Below, piece after piece: positions 1-9,083 of a stretch of 64,000 nt of DNA. How positions within the stretch are numbered: the first letter of the stretch is position 1; every line of letters starts with the position of its first letter. Origin of the DNA: Helicobacter trogontum (GTDB lineage: Bacteria > Campylobacterota > Campylobacteria > Campylobacterales > Helicobacteraceae). A program made the position numbers and the translations under genes. Below the pieces are notes generated by a model, which saw only the letters and a program-made list of their open reading frames with translations, did not search any database and was not told the origin of the DNA. Location: contig NZ_JRPL02000002.1 of assembly GCF_000765905.2 (NCBI RefSeq), positions 1 to 64,000 on the forward strand. The letters are read 5' to 3'.

Positions 1-97
1 AAATGTAGTCATTGCAAATCAATCACAAGAAATAAGCAATGCAATAGATTCTGTTGCAGTTAAGATTCTAGAAGATGTTAATAGAAAGAAGTTTTAA
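1..97 (+). CDS. Methyl-accepting chemotaxis protein, C-terminal end (partial)
   Basis: The reading frame is open from base 2 to a TAA at 95-97. It encodes a tail that includes VIANQSQEISNAIDSVAVK and ends in NRKKF. Gln/Ser/Ala heptads with an NQSQEI block are typical of the distal signalling helix of bacterial chemoreceptors, which form a cytoplasmic four-helix bundle that controls CheA. Only about 31 residues are present, so the sensory domain and the exact subfamily cannot be told. It converges on the amidotransferase gene on the other strand. A generic coiled-coil protein cannot be excluded. Confidence 0.6.
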   Translation, partial: NVVIANQSQEISNAIDSVAVKILEDVNRKKF

Positions 98-516
98 ATA
101 AATAAAGCTAAAGCTAAATAAAAAAGCAAAGACTAGAGTAAGATAAAGACTCTAGATAAAAGAGATAATAATAGACTAGAAGTAAAAACTCTAGATTAAA
201 AAGATACTAAACCTCATGACCCTATACATAATTACATTATTGATATAGTGCAATGTTTATAACACCCTAGAGTGTAATTAATGAAGGGGGGGGGGGGTAA
301 GTTTTTTTGTATATTGTCTTTTGCATACTTACACTTAATTGATTAATAATGCTTTTCAATGTATTTACTGTTGTCTTGATTGAGTGTAATGAGCTGGTAA
401 GCCTACTTTAGTATAGTTTTTACTCATACTTTCTTATTTGAATCTTATAGAAGTTAATTCCATGTAGTATATTTTATCTGCTGATAGATAAGTTGTAATA
501 TGTAGTATCAATATAT
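98..516. other. Convergent intergenic region with hairpins and an orphan G tract
   Basis: No gene is visible in these 419 bases between the chemoreceptor tail and the end of the amidotransferase gene. CTAGAGT at 133-139 and ACTCTAG at 149-155 form a 7-bp inverted repeat with a 9-nt loop just after the receptor stop, and related CTAGA words follow to about 195. These may help end transcription, but no good T run follows. The run of G at 286-297 is listed separately. Confidence 0.6.
286..297 (+). repeat. Homopolymeric tract of 12 G
   Basis: Twelve consecutive G occur in a very AT-rich background, directly after ATGAA at 281-285. Tracts of this length slip during replication and drive phase variation in Helicobacter and Campylobacter. 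Here the ATG at 281 gives only a few codons with 12 G (stop at 298-300), and adding or removing one G still gives fewer than about 25 codons. The reverse strand also lacks a sizeable frame across it. It is therefore either a remnant of a phase-variable gene or acts on transcription. Confidence 0.9.
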
Positions 517-1074
517 TTAACATAAATCGAAGAAATTTTTTAATAATTTCTTACCTTGTTCCTGCAAAATAGATTCTGGGTGAAATTGTATTCCATAGGT
601 TTGATACCCCTTTGCTTGTAATGCCATAATTACACCATCTTCACTCCATGCTAACGCCTCACATTTTCCAAGTTTGCTTACATGCAATGAATGGTAGCGA
701 CCAACTCTCAGGGGTGCTCTTATGCCATGAAAGAGTGGATGGTCATTAAAGGTTACATGTGAAGTTTTGCCATGCTGTGGTGTTTGCATGGGGGTTACTT
801 CGCCATCAAACACATGTGCAATACATTGGTGTCCTAAGCAAATACCTAAAATTTTTCTGAATGGAGCAAAATATTTTATCGCATCTAGGCAGATTCCAGA
901 TTGCAATGGATGACTAGGACCTGGTGCTATAACAAGTGAGTGGAAATCAATATTTTGTAATGTCTGAAGGGTGCAGTCATTGCGTAAGACAATCACTTCG
1001 ATACCAATCTCACGCAATAAATAGACAACATTGTGCGTGAAAGAATCAAAGTTGTCAATCAAAACAACACGCAT
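517..1074 (-). CDS. Glutamine amidotransferase, anthranilate/aminodeoxychorismate synthase component II
   Basis: This is a class I glutamine amidotransferase of 185 aa, the usual length for TrpG/PabA. It releases ammonia from glutamine for a chorismate-aminating partner, in tryptophan or folate synthesis, in the cytoplasm. The diagnostic NFDSFT lies at residues 8-13. The nucleophile Cys79 is in GICLGHQ, and the catalytic His165 and Glu167 are in HPES near the C-terminus. Its ATG lies 3 nt after the stop of the upstream TrkA-type gene, so the two are probably cotranscribed. No trpE or pabB is beside it, so sequence alone does not decide between TrpG and PabA, and one protein may serve both roles. 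Confidence 0.9.
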   Translation of the reverse strand: MRVVLIDNFDSFTHNVVYLLREIGIEVIVLRNDCTLQTLQNIDFHSLVIAPGPSHPLQSGICLDAIKYFAPFRKILGICLGHQCIAHVFDGEVTPMQTPQHGKTSHVTFNDHPLFHGIRAPLRVGRYHSLHVSKLGKCEALAWSEDGVIMALQAKGYQTYGIQFHPESILQEQGKKLLKNFFDLC

Positions 1075-1077
1075 TGG

Positions 1078-2580
1078 CTATTCACTCACAGGAATAAAAA
1101 GCTGCGGATTAGCATTATCCATGCATACAATGGATTCAAATTGAGTTCGCATGTATGCTGTAAGTCTTGATCTTGTTATTGCCATACGGAATGGAATGAA
1201 ATGCAGAATAGGCTTATCCAAGCCTTGTATATAAAATATGGGGTTATCTGTGTTGTTATGTTTGATTGTATATTTTCTTTCAAATATGCGTGAAAGGTTT
1301 TCAAACTCCTCATCAATTTCATTATTGAAATGTCCATCAGGTTCAAAATCATACACAGACACATCAAGACAAAGTTGCTTGCTGATGTCAAATACAAGTG
1401 TTGAAATATTAGAATCTCTATATTCATCGCCTAAGCTTACAAGTAGACTTGTCGCGACATTTGGCGGATATAGCATTTTCTTTTGTGCATAAAGTTGTTG
1501 TTTGGATAGTGTATGATCGTAATTATCTGGTCGCAAGGAATGTGATCCTATTTTTAGGACAGGCAATCTACTCGCCCACAAAGCTTTTCTATAAGCACGT
1601 TTGGCAAAGATTTCTTGACTTACAATGATAAAGCCCACTTTCTCGCTAATCTTATTCTTTAAGGTTTGTATAAAGTCCAGATTCTCATAATCAACAACTA
1701 CAGCAATATCTTCATCGCGTAATTCCTCAAGTTCTTTTATTATTTCAAATTCTGTTGCATGTAAAATCTTGATAGTTAGCTTTGCACTCTTTAGATGTCT
1801 ATGCACATAGATTGCTTCTTTGCAATCATGCAGCATGGTCGTCTTTGGTTGCAAACGCATGTCAAGTATGAGACATATATCGCGTCCAAAGGGTGCTGGG
1901 AACTGCCCTATATCTGCTTTGATTTGATTATATATCATACGTGTTTTTTGTGGCTCACCTGCTACAAGCAAAATATCACCAGGAGAAATGACTAAATCTT
2001 GTGTTGCAAGGATAAATTTACTTGCACGATAGATTCCAACAATGCACCAGCCCACTTGTTTTATCGTGTCTATTTGACGATATGCAAAAATGCTACCACT
2101 TGGCACTCCAATCTCCATAATTTCACCTTGCTCCAAACCAAAACCACGCGGTATAACTGGAACATTTGGCATACGAAGCAATAGCCTTGAAGCAACCGCA
2201 TTTGTTTCTGCTACAACTATCAGGTTTCCATCATTTTTCTTTGTAGTCTCGTAGGAAATTTCTGGAGCATGTATACTACGAACAATACGACTTTTTTTAT
2301 ACTTTTTGCGTAAATAATCATATACAACATCCCCCTCTTTTTCATCCTGTAGCACGATGAAAATATCACTGACATCATCATTGTCTAGGCAGGATTCAAG
2401 ACGAAATGATGAGGTATAATCGCATTCATGAAATCTAAAGGTATTGGGATATTTTTTTGGTAAAAAACGAGAATCTCTGTATAAAACGATATAGAAATTA
2501 TTGCTTGAGTAATCATCTAGCACTTTATGCACAAAGTGCAATGCGATATCTCCATCGGCTACAATAAGCACATATCTCAT
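1078..2580 (-). CDS. TrkA-type (RCK-like) regulatory protein
   Basis: A 500-aa soluble protein. Residues 1 to about 110 form a Rossmann-like TrkA-N fold beginning MRYVLIVADGDIALHFV, which resembles the nucleotide-binding start of RCK domains. A second part at about 150-225 has the TrkA-C style pattern PGDILLVAGE. Such proteins gate K+ or related channels in response to nucleotides. No membrane segment or channel gene is adjacent, so the partner is unknown. I recall similar long proteins conserved in Campylobacterota (COG3400 type). An AAGGGG ribosome binding site precedes the ATG. It is first in a two-gene unit with the amidotransferase. Confidence 0.65.
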   Translation of the reverse strand: MRYVLIVADGDIALHFVHKVLDDYSSNNFYIVLYRDSRFLPKKYPNTFRFHECDYTSSFRLESCLDNDDVSDIFIVLQDEKEGDVVYDYLRKKYKKSRIVRSIHAPEISYETTKKNDGNLIVVAETNAVASRLLLRMPNVPVIPRGFGLEQGEIMEIGVPSGSIFAYRQIDTIKQVGWCIVGIYRASKFILATQDLVISPGDILLVAGEPQKTRMIYNQIKADIGQFPAPFGRDICLILDMRLQPKTTMLHDCKEAIYVHRHLKSAKLTIKILHATEFEIIKELEELRDEDIAVVVDYENLDFIQTLKNKISEKVGFIIVSQEIFAKRAYRKALWASRLPVLKIGSHSLRPDNYDHTLSKQQLYAQKKMLYPPNVATSLLVSLGDEYRDSNISTLVFDISKQLCLDVSVYDFEPDGHFNNEIDEEFENLSRIFERKYTIKHNNTDNPIFYIQGLDKPILHFIPFRMAITRSRLTAYMRTQFESIVCMDNANPQLFIPVSE

Positions 2581-2804
2581 TATTCCCCTTTTAATTAATT
2601 TATAAGTTTTATGCTTACAAATTATTAGAATAAACCTAGATACAATATGTAATAATGCGGATTCTAGGTTATTGCATAGATTAATTATATCATAAAACAG
2701 ACTAAAACAAGTTTGAGAGGTTTGCTTTATGGAATAAGCAATAAGAAATGGTAAAGAAAAATTTTATCATTTACATATAAAACAAATAAATAAGTAGAAA
2801 ATAC
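2581..2804. other. Divergent intergenic region upstream of ilvB
   Basis: The space between the divergent TrkA-type gene and ilvB is about 300 bases, very AT-rich and without an open frame. The ilvB promoter occupies its right end. I see no leader peptide rich in Ile, Val or Leu codons and no attenuator-like hairpin followed by a T run. Confidence 0.6.
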
Positions 2805-2835
2805 TTGACAACCTTAGCAAAAAGTTGTATATAAT
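2805..2835 (+). promoter_or_regulatory. Sigma-70-type promoter of ilvB-ilvH
   Basis: A perfect TTGACA at 2805-2810 is followed by TATATA at 2828-2833 (17-nt spacer), overlapping TATAAT at 2830-2835 (19-nt spacer). It sits about 50 nt before the ilvB ATG in the right orientation. A perfect -35 is uncommon in Helicobacter, so this should be a strong start. Confidence 0.65.
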
Positions 2836-2884
2836 ATAGCTTTTTATTTTGGCAGTATTATGTGGTATTATTTAAAGGAATGAT

Positions 2885-4624
2885 ATGGCAAAGCAGCAAA
2901 TGAATGGCTCAAGAATGCTTATTGAGGCACTACACTTAGAGGGTGTATCTGTGATTTTTGGCTATCCGGGTGGAGCTGTCCTTAATGTCTATGATGAGAT
3001 TTACAAGCAGGATTATTTTCGACATATTCTAACTAGGCACGAGCAAGCAGCAGTCCATGCGGCCGATGGGTATGCTAGGGCTTCTGGTAAAGTTGGTGTG
3101 GCAATTATTACTTCTGGACCAGGTTTTACAAATGCGGTTACTGGTATTGCGACAGCCTTTACAGATTCTATTCCACTTGTAGTGATTAGTGGGCAAGTGC
3201 CTCTAACACAAATTGGTACAGATTCATTTCAAGAAATTGATGCAGTGGGCATTTCGCGTCCATGCACAAAGCATAATTATCTTGTAAAAAGCATTGATGA
3301 GTTACCACGTATTTTAAAAGAAGCATTTTATATTGCAAGAAGTGGCAGACCTGGTCCTGTTCTCATTGATTTGCCAAAGGATATTAGTGCACAAGTGGGG
3401 GAATTTGACTATCCAAACAGCATTTCACTTGCAAGTTATAAGCCAACAACAAAAGGCAATGCAAAACAAATCAAAAAACTTGCAAATGCAATATTAGAAT
3501 CTCATAACCCATTGTTTTATATTGGTGGTGGTGCAGTTATTGCAAATAGTCATGATTTGGTAAAGAAATTACTTGAAATCACGCAGATTCCAAGCGTGGA
3601 AACACTCATGGCAAGAGGGGTAGCACAAGGAGATTCCAACTTTTTGGGTATGCTTGGAATGCATGGTACTTATGCGGCGAATATGGCTACAAGCGAGTGC
3701 GATTTACTTATTAGCTTGGGTGCTAGATTTGATGATAGAGTAACAGGTAAGGTAAGTGAATTTGCAAAATTTGCAAAGATTGCACACATTGATATTGATC
3801 CTAGCTCTATTGGTAAAATTATTAATGTAAATTACCCTATTGTGGGTGATTTAAATCTTGTTTTACAAGAACTTATAAAGGAACTACAAGATAGAGCACC
3901 AACACAAGAGGTAGTTGAGGCAAGACGAGCATGGCTTACAAAGCTTAAAAAATGGAGTAGCTCCCATCCATTATCTTATAATGATAGTCAGGATTCTAAT
4001 GTAAGTAAGGCTGTGTTGAAGCCGCAGTGGGTTATAGAAGAAACAGGAAAGATATTAGGCGATAAAGCTATTGTTGTTACCGATGTTGGTCAACATCAAA
4101 TGTGGGCGGCACAATTTTATCCATTTAGCACAAAGCGACAATTTATTACAAGCGGTGGACTAGGGACAATGGGATTTGGTATGCCAGCAACCATGGGTGT
4201 TTCAGTCGCCTTGCAAGAAATGTGTGAGGGTGAAAATAAACAGCGATATGCCATAAATTTTAGTGGTGATGGCGGAATTTTGATGAATATACAAGAGCTC
4301 ATGACTTGTGTAGAATCTGATATTAAAACTATAAATATTATACTTAATAATGGATATTTAGGTATGGTAAAACAATGGCAGGAGTTTTTCTATGAAAGGA
4401 GATTATCTCATGTAAAACTCACGCAACCAAACTTTAAGTTGTTAGCGGAGAGTTTTGGTGCATTGGGTTTAGAAGCACATGATAAAGAATCTTTTAGGGA
4501 AGCACTAAATCAAGCTATAGAAAGTCCAAAAGTTAGTCTCATTAATGTATATGTTGATAAAGATGAGATTGTATTGCCAATGGTTCCAGGTGGGAATCCT
4601 CTCTATAAAATGATATTAGAATAA
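2885..4624 (+). CDS. ilvB: Acetohydroxyacid synthase large subunit
   Basis: A 579-aa thiamine-diphosphate enzyme that condenses pyruvate with pyruvate or 2-oxobutyrate, the first common step of valine, leucine and isoleucine synthesis. The N-terminal domain shows GYPGGAVLNVYD and the TPP-activating Glu53 in TRHEQAAVHAADGYARA. The middle is FAD-binding. The C-terminal domain has the TPP/Mg motif from FSGDGGILMNIQ to ILNNGYLG. Length and motifs are those of biosynthetic enzymes rather than the catabolic AlsS. The small regulatory subunit begins 11 nt downstream. The start is supported by AAAGGAA ahead of the ATG. Confidence 0.97.
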   Translation: MAKQQMNGSRMLIEALHLEGVSVIFGYPGGAVLNVYDEIYKQDYFRHILTRHEQAAVHAADGYARASGKVGVAIITSGPGFTNAVTGIATAFTDSIPLVVISGQVPLTQIGTDSFQEIDAVGISRPCTKHNYLVKSIDELPRILKEAFYIARSGRPGPVLIDLPKDISAQVGEFDYPNSISLASYKPTTKGNAKQIKKLANAILESHNPLFYIGGGAVIANSHDLVKKLLEITQIPSVETLMARGVAQGDSNFLGMLGMHGTYAANMATSECDLLISLGARFDDRVTGKVSEFAKFAKIAHIDIDPSSIGKIINVNYPIVGDLNLVLQELIKELQDRAPTQEVVEARRAWLTKLKKWSSSHPLSYNDSQDSNVSKAVLKPQWVIEETGKILGDKAIVVTDVGQHQMWAAQFYPFSTKRQFITSGGLGTMGFGMPATMGVSVALQEMCEGENKQRYAINFSGDGGILMNIQELMTCVESDIKTINIILNNGYLGMVKQWQEFFYERRLSHVKLTQPNFKLLAESFGALGLEAHDKESFREALNQAIESPKVSLINVYVDKDEIVLPMVPGGNPLYKMILE

Positions 4625-4635
4625 TAAGGAAAGAT

Positions 4636-5100
4636 ATGCAAAAACGAATTATCTGTATCACTGTTGTAAATGAACATAGTGTATTGGCGCGTATTTCTGG
4701 GTTGTTTGCAGGTAGAGGTTATAACATAGATAGTCTGACTGTTGCTCCATTAACAGATAATAATCTTTCACGAATTACAATCACGACTCGCGGTGATGAG
4801 AAAGTGTTAGAGCAAATTATAAAACAACTGCATAAGCTTATTCCAGTGTTAAGCGTTATAGAACATAATGATATTGTTACACAAGAAATTGCATTGATCA
4901 AGTTTGAGAATAATGAAAAAATTGGCACAATAAGTGCACTTATAAATGCTTCTGGTGGTAAGATTGTGAGTTGGAATGAGAAGAATATTGTCTTTAGTGT
5001 GAGTGGCGAAACACAGATGATTAAAGACATCATCACTTCATTGCACAACTTTATGCCAAAAGAAATCGTGCGTAGTGGTGTGCTTGCTATTGAAAGATAA
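4636..5100 (+). CDS. ilvH: Acetohydroxyacid synthase small (regulatory) subunit
   Basis: A 154-aa partner of the preceding enzyme that confers valine feedback control and boosts activity. An N-terminal ACT domain (about residues 4-76) reads VNEHSVLARISGLFAGRGYN, the classic IlvH/IlvN pattern with the effector-binding loop. A second ferredoxin-like domain fills the C-terminal half. Length matches the usual 155-165 aa. It is cotranscribed with ilvB (11-nt gap, AAGGAAAG binding site). Confidence 0.96.
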   Translation: MQKRIICITVVNEHSVLARISGLFAGRGYNIDSLTVAPLTDNNLSRITITTRGDEKVLEQIIKQLHKLIPVLSVIEHNDIVTQEIALIKFENNEKIGTISALINASGGKIVSWNEKNIVFSVSGETQMIKDIITSLHNFMPKEIVRSGVLAIER

Positions 5101-6231
5101 ATTTATTGCATTGAGTTTAATTTCTATATCATGCTGATGTGCACCCTGATATTTAGGCTGTAGTGGAGAGGGGATTTTTCTCATTTTTAATTGCTATTGT
5201 TTATTTGAATTGCTGACTACTTTCGAGTATGTTGCAAGAATCTAATATGAACGATATAGCGTACTTCTATAGAATGATATATGCAAGTATTTTAGCAGTC
5301 TATCGATATTTTCTGTATTTTTGGAAGCGTTTTTTGATTGTTTTGACTTTTGTTCTTTTGTAGAGTTAAGTTTAGATCAGTTTTATTTTTATGCTATCTT
5401 ATTTGCTTTTTTATTCAAGGTTTGTATAAGTTGTATTTAAACGACATAACCTTAATATGTTATAAGGGTGGATAGAGATTATAAAATCTATGAACAGCAC
5501 GGCTGTGCAAAATTTGTTAATGTGTAATAAAAAATAGCAGTAACTTGTTATATACATAGAATTAATCCGCCAGTAATGTATAGTGATTATCTCCATATAA
5601 TTTCGAGGTTTACTTGTGTAGATGAGCGGGTGTTATGCTGTGTAATAAAAATCACAGAATTTATTGGGATGAATAGTATCATGCAGTCTCAACTAATCAT
5701 TATCTTAATATTAAACATTCTATAGTAGCTTAGTATTGCAAGGTGCTTTACTATATTAAGAATGTTTGGTGACATAGAAGTGCAATATTTACAATTATTA
5801 AATTAATTTATTGTAGTTTTCTGATTACTTGCTTGATTTATTTGTTTATTTTTAGTACAATGCGGCTTCGAACATATTGCGTTATTTAGAGCTTCGTTGC
5901 ATGTCGATGATATGGAACTTTTGAACTTAAGAGCAATGTGGTGAGACAACCTATATTACACCTTTTACAAGAACCTTTGGCTTTTAGTATGTAAGTTCTA
6001 ACCTTTAGCAGTTTTCAACTCCTTTACTTTGGATAGGTTGTCTCACTACATTGCTTACTAATGAAATCTTTTGTAAGCACTTCATATAAATTCTCCATGA
6101 TACTTTTGCATAATAATTCCTCGCAAGTGTAGCAAGTTCTTAATGTTTAAATATACCCAATAGAAAAAGATGTGAATACATAAAACTATGCTACAATTAT
6201 TGCTTGATTTTTGTTTGTTAGAGGAGATAGT
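5101..6231. other. Gene-poor 1.1-kb region
   Basis: No convincing gene is present. The only frames are short, lack ribosome binding sites and have no recognisable content. The last stretch carries a 23-bp inverted repeat pair (listed separately). No tRNA, tmRNA or RNase P signature was found by eye. A decayed gene or an unrecognised RNA is possible. Confidence 0.5.
5932..6055. repeat. 124-bp unit bounded by 23-bp inverted repeats
   Basis: The left arm at 5932-5954 and the right arm at 6033-6055 match as inverted copies at 22 of 23 positions, separated by 78 nt. The arms contain GTGAGACAACCTAT and its complement. There is no T run after the right arm and no obvious target duplication in the flanks. 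The layout fits a small non-autonomous mobile element or a stably folded RNA. I did not see another copy in the window. Confidence 0.75.
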
Positions 6232-6738
6232 GTGAAGAAGTGTTGTCTTGCAATTGTTTGTGTGTTATTTAGTGGATTGTTATTTGCAGCAGGTTCTAAA
6301 AAGTCCAATGTTGGTTATGGCATGAGCAATGTTTTTGCTGGGGCTGAAGTGGGCTTTGGCGGATATGGTTCTTTTAATCTCGGTGTAGTTGGTGGGTATC
6401 AACATTATTTTAAATCCGAGTGGCAATTCATGGGTTTTAGACATGGTGTAAGAGGTATTGGAACTATAAATTGGCTACAAAATAGTGCTGCTGCTGGCTT
6501 ATTTATGCGTCTTGGTGCAGATTGGACATTGGAGTTTAATCCACAAGATAGGTTTGTTGGGGGTATTTTTCTTGGTCCATCCCTCGGATTTATTGCGCCA
6601 TTTAATGGATTGGCAACAAATTTCGTGTTTTCTGGTAATATTGGCGGTTCGTTAAATATTGACAATACACATAGGATTGAACTATCGCTAGGTGCATTTT
6701 TTTATGTGGCTTCATTCCGCTATACTTACATGTTTTAA
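6232..6738 (+). CDS. Small outer membrane beta-barrel protein
   Basis: A 168-aa secreted protein. I chose the GTG at 6232 because a GAGGAG binding site lies just upstream and because it directly opens a signal peptide (VKKCCLAIVCVLFSGLLFA, cleaved before AGS). A TTG 21 nt earlier is less likely. The mature part alternates Gly and aromatic residues and ends in an aromatic residue (RYTYMF), as barrel proteins do for BAM recognition. It resembles the small Helicobacter outer membrane protein families, but the function is unknown. It is monocistronic. Confidence 0.7.
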   Translation: MKKCCLAIVCVLFSGLLFAAGSKKSNVGYGMSNVFAGAEVGFGGYGSFNLGVVGGYQHYFKSEWQFMGFRHGVRGIGTINWLQNSAAAGLFMRLGADWTLEFNPQDRFVGGIFLGPSLGFIAPFNGLATNFVFSGNIGGSLNIDNTHRIELSLGAFFYVASFRYTYMF

Positions 6739-6987
6739 CATTTGATTATTGTTATTTGTGCTAATTTTACTTTACGGTGCTCTATCTTGTTTCAAATATA
6801 GAGTTTAGAATCACTCTGTAGTGTAATAATGTGGGTTTATATATTATGCCTCTGGTGATTTAAGCGTTGTGTAAGGTAGATAGCGTTAGTCCAATAAATT
6901 CACATAATAGGCTATTGATATAGGTAAATTGTAGTTTTACTGCTGGGCTAACAATTCTTTAGAATCCAATTGCAAAAAGGAAGTTAA

Positions 6988-7821
6988 ATGAGTTTTCAAG
7001 ATTATCTTTTATTGCTTAGTGCAGCTTTTTTTGCATCTCTTTCGCATTGCGTTGGTATGTGCGGTGGGATTGTTATCGGACTAAATATGCGACAATTTGA
7101 TAGTTCAAAGATTTTGCAATCTCTTGCGAATATACTCTATTTTTTTGGGCGAATGTGTAGTTATATGTTTATTGGACTATGTTTTGTTTTTATTGGAAAG
7201 AGTTTTGGTTTTAGTCAAACTGCAAAAGCAATCATTTTTATTGTGCTTGGTGTTTTACTTTTTATTACCGCATTTATTGTTACATTTTATCCTAAAGTGT
7301 TTGGGAATATAGCCCCTAGCGGCAACTATGCGTGGTATAAGAAAGCATTTCATAGTGCTTTGCACTCAAAAAGTATTGCTGGATTCTTTGTTGTTGGGGT
7401 ATTAAATGGCTTACTTCCTTGCCATCTTGTTTACATGTTTGCGATTAAAGCTGCAGATTCTTTAAGTGTATGGCATGCAATGTTGAGCATGTTTGTCTTT
7501 TCTCTTGGCACTTTTTTACCTCTTTTTCTTGTTGGGTTTTTTAGTCAGCGACTTTTTCACTCTGGTATGCGACGTGTTTTTTTATATATTGCATTTGTTA
7601 TTATGAGTTATTTTGCTTTTAGTAGTATTTATAAAGGTACTCAACTCTTACAAGGGCATAACCCTATGCACCACGAGAAACACCAAAGTATGTCGCATGG
7701 TCATGATACACACAAAGATATGCAAATGCCAAGTGTAGATTCCCACATGCATTCACATCATCATGAGAATGAGACGCATGAGAATCTAAATCATGAAAAT
7801 ACACATATGCATCATGATTGA
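6988..7821 (+). CDS. TauE/SafE-like (DsbD-fold) membrane protein with His-rich tail
   Basis: A 277-aa inner membrane protein with about six hydrophobic segments. The opening with HCVGMCGGIVIGL carries the CGG motif of the COG2836 / cytochrome-biogenesis-transmembrane group, linked to metal (often copper) handling and cytochrome oxidase maturation. Residues from about 228 to the end are a hydrophilic tail with many His, Met and Asp (HMHSHHHENE and similar), likely to bind metal ions. The start has an AAGGAAG binding site. Substrate and direction of transport cannot be read from sequence. Confidence 0.7.
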   Translation: MSFQDYLLLLSAAFFASLSHCVGMCGGIVIGLNMRQFDSSKILQSLANILYFFGRMCSYMFIGLCFVFIGKSFGFSQTAKAIIFIVLGVLLFITAFIVTFYPKVFGNIAPSGNYAWYKKAFHSALHSKSIAGFFVVGVLNGLLPCHLVYMFAIKAADSLSVWHAMLSMFVFSLGTFLPLFLVGFFSQRLFHSGMRRVFLYIAFVIMSYFAFSSIYKGTQLLQGHNPMHHEKHQSMSHGHDTHKDMQMPSVDSHMHSHHHENETHENLNHENTHMHHD

Positions 7822-7990
7822 TACATCATATATGATTCTTGCCTCCAATTTTATACATGAAAAATTTTGAGATGTAGATGAAAATATGTCTTAAGAGATT
7901 GTGTTGAGGAATTTTAGGGAGAATTATTTGTGTTTATCCTGCAATATTCACTTAAACCTACTTTCATAATGATGAGGTGAAGGGCGTATT

Positions 7991-8923
7991 ATGAATTATC
8001 CAAATATATTTGCTATTGTTGGGGCAACTTGCAGTGGTAAAAGTGCGTTATCATTAGAGCTTGCACCATTACTAAATGCTTACATATTCTCATTAGATTC
8101 ACTTTGCATTTACAGGGAAGTTGATATCGCATCAGCTAAACCTTCAAATGATGAACTTGCAAAGATTAAACACTTTGCTATAAATATTTTATCTCCCAAT
8201 GAACATGTATCGGCAAGTTTATTTTTATCACTTTTACATGAGAGTGTACAATACTGCAAGAAGGAGCAAAAAAATCTCTTAATAGTGGGTGGTAGCAGCT
8301 TTTATCTTAAAGCGATTATGCAAGGTTTGAGTCCGCTTGATACTTTTCAGGGTGATAATATAAGACAGACAGATTTTATGATGTTAAAAGAGCAGCCTTT
8401 GAGTGAGCAATATAAATTTTTGGCTAATATTGATTCTGTATATGCTGAAAAGATAAGCAGTAATGACACCTATAGAATCACAAAAGCATTAGAAATTTTT
8501 TTTCAAACCAATATGTCACCAACACAATTTTTTATACAGAATCCTCCCGTGCCGTTTTTTCTACCTATAAATATTTATAGTCTTATTGTACCAAAAGTTA
8601 TACTGCATAAAAATATAGAGATACGAACGCACAATATGATGAAAAGCGGCATTATCAAAGAAGCAACAAGGCTTTTAGAGACTTATGGTAGTGAAATACA
8701 ACCATTTAAATCTATAGGCTTAAAAGAATGTCTTATGTTTTTGCGTGGAGAGATTGGAGAGTGTGAGTTAGAACATTTAATTGCATTGCACACGCGACAG
8801 CTCGCTAAAAGGCAAACTACCTTTAATCGTACGCAATTTAGTAGCATGACACAGATTTGCCATCCTTTTAATATTCAAGCAATAGCACATGATATGTTAA
8901 CAAAGATAAAAACTATTGATTAA
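7991..8923 (+). CDS. miaA: tRNA dimethylallyltransferase
   Basis: A 310-aa enzyme that transfers a dimethylallyl group to N6 of A37 in tRNAs reading UNN codons, a decoding-fidelity modification. The P-loop GATCSGKS lies at residues 11-18, followed by SLDSLCIYREVDIASAKP, the family's substrate-binding block (usually DSMQ-Y---IGTAKP). The GGSSFYLKA motif and the C-terminal helix with RQLAKRQTTFNR are also present. Length is normal. It stands alone with GAGG and AAGG Shine-Dalgarno words ahead of the ATG. Confidence 0.95.
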   Translation: MNYPNIFAIVGATCSGKSALSLELAPLLNAYIFSLDSLCIYREVDIASAKPSNDELAKIKHFAINILSPNEHVSASLFLSLLHESVQYCKKEQKNLLIVGGSSFYLKAIMQGLSPLDTFQGDNIRQTDFMMLKEQPLSEQYKFLANIDSVYAEKISSNDTYRITKALEIFFQTNMSPTQFFIQNPPVPFFLPINIYSLIVPKVILHKNIEIRTHNMMKSGIIKEATRLLETYGSEIQPFKSIGLKECLMFLRGEIGECELEHLIALHTRQLAKRQTTFNRTQFSSMTQICHPFNIQAIAHDMLTKIKTID

Positions 8924-9083
8924 TCTTTGTGCTTAAGCTTATGATCTTTATAGCGTATTTTGTAGATGTATGAATCCTCATGCTTATAAAAAATAAGGGT
9001 TAAAGATTCTTAGTAGGGTGATTTTATGTATGCAATATGGCTGCGTGTATAAATCTATAGGTTACATACCCAGATGAAGAGGC

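Noticed and set aside
286-320. Phase-variable ORF starting at the ATG before the G tract
   Set aside because: With 11, 12 or 13 G the frame ends within about 25 codons, so no gene can be proposed.
5101-6231. Possible tmRNA, 6S or RNase P RNA in the gene-poor region
   Set aside because: None of the conserved sequence blocks of these RNAs was recognised; only the inverted repeat pair stands out.
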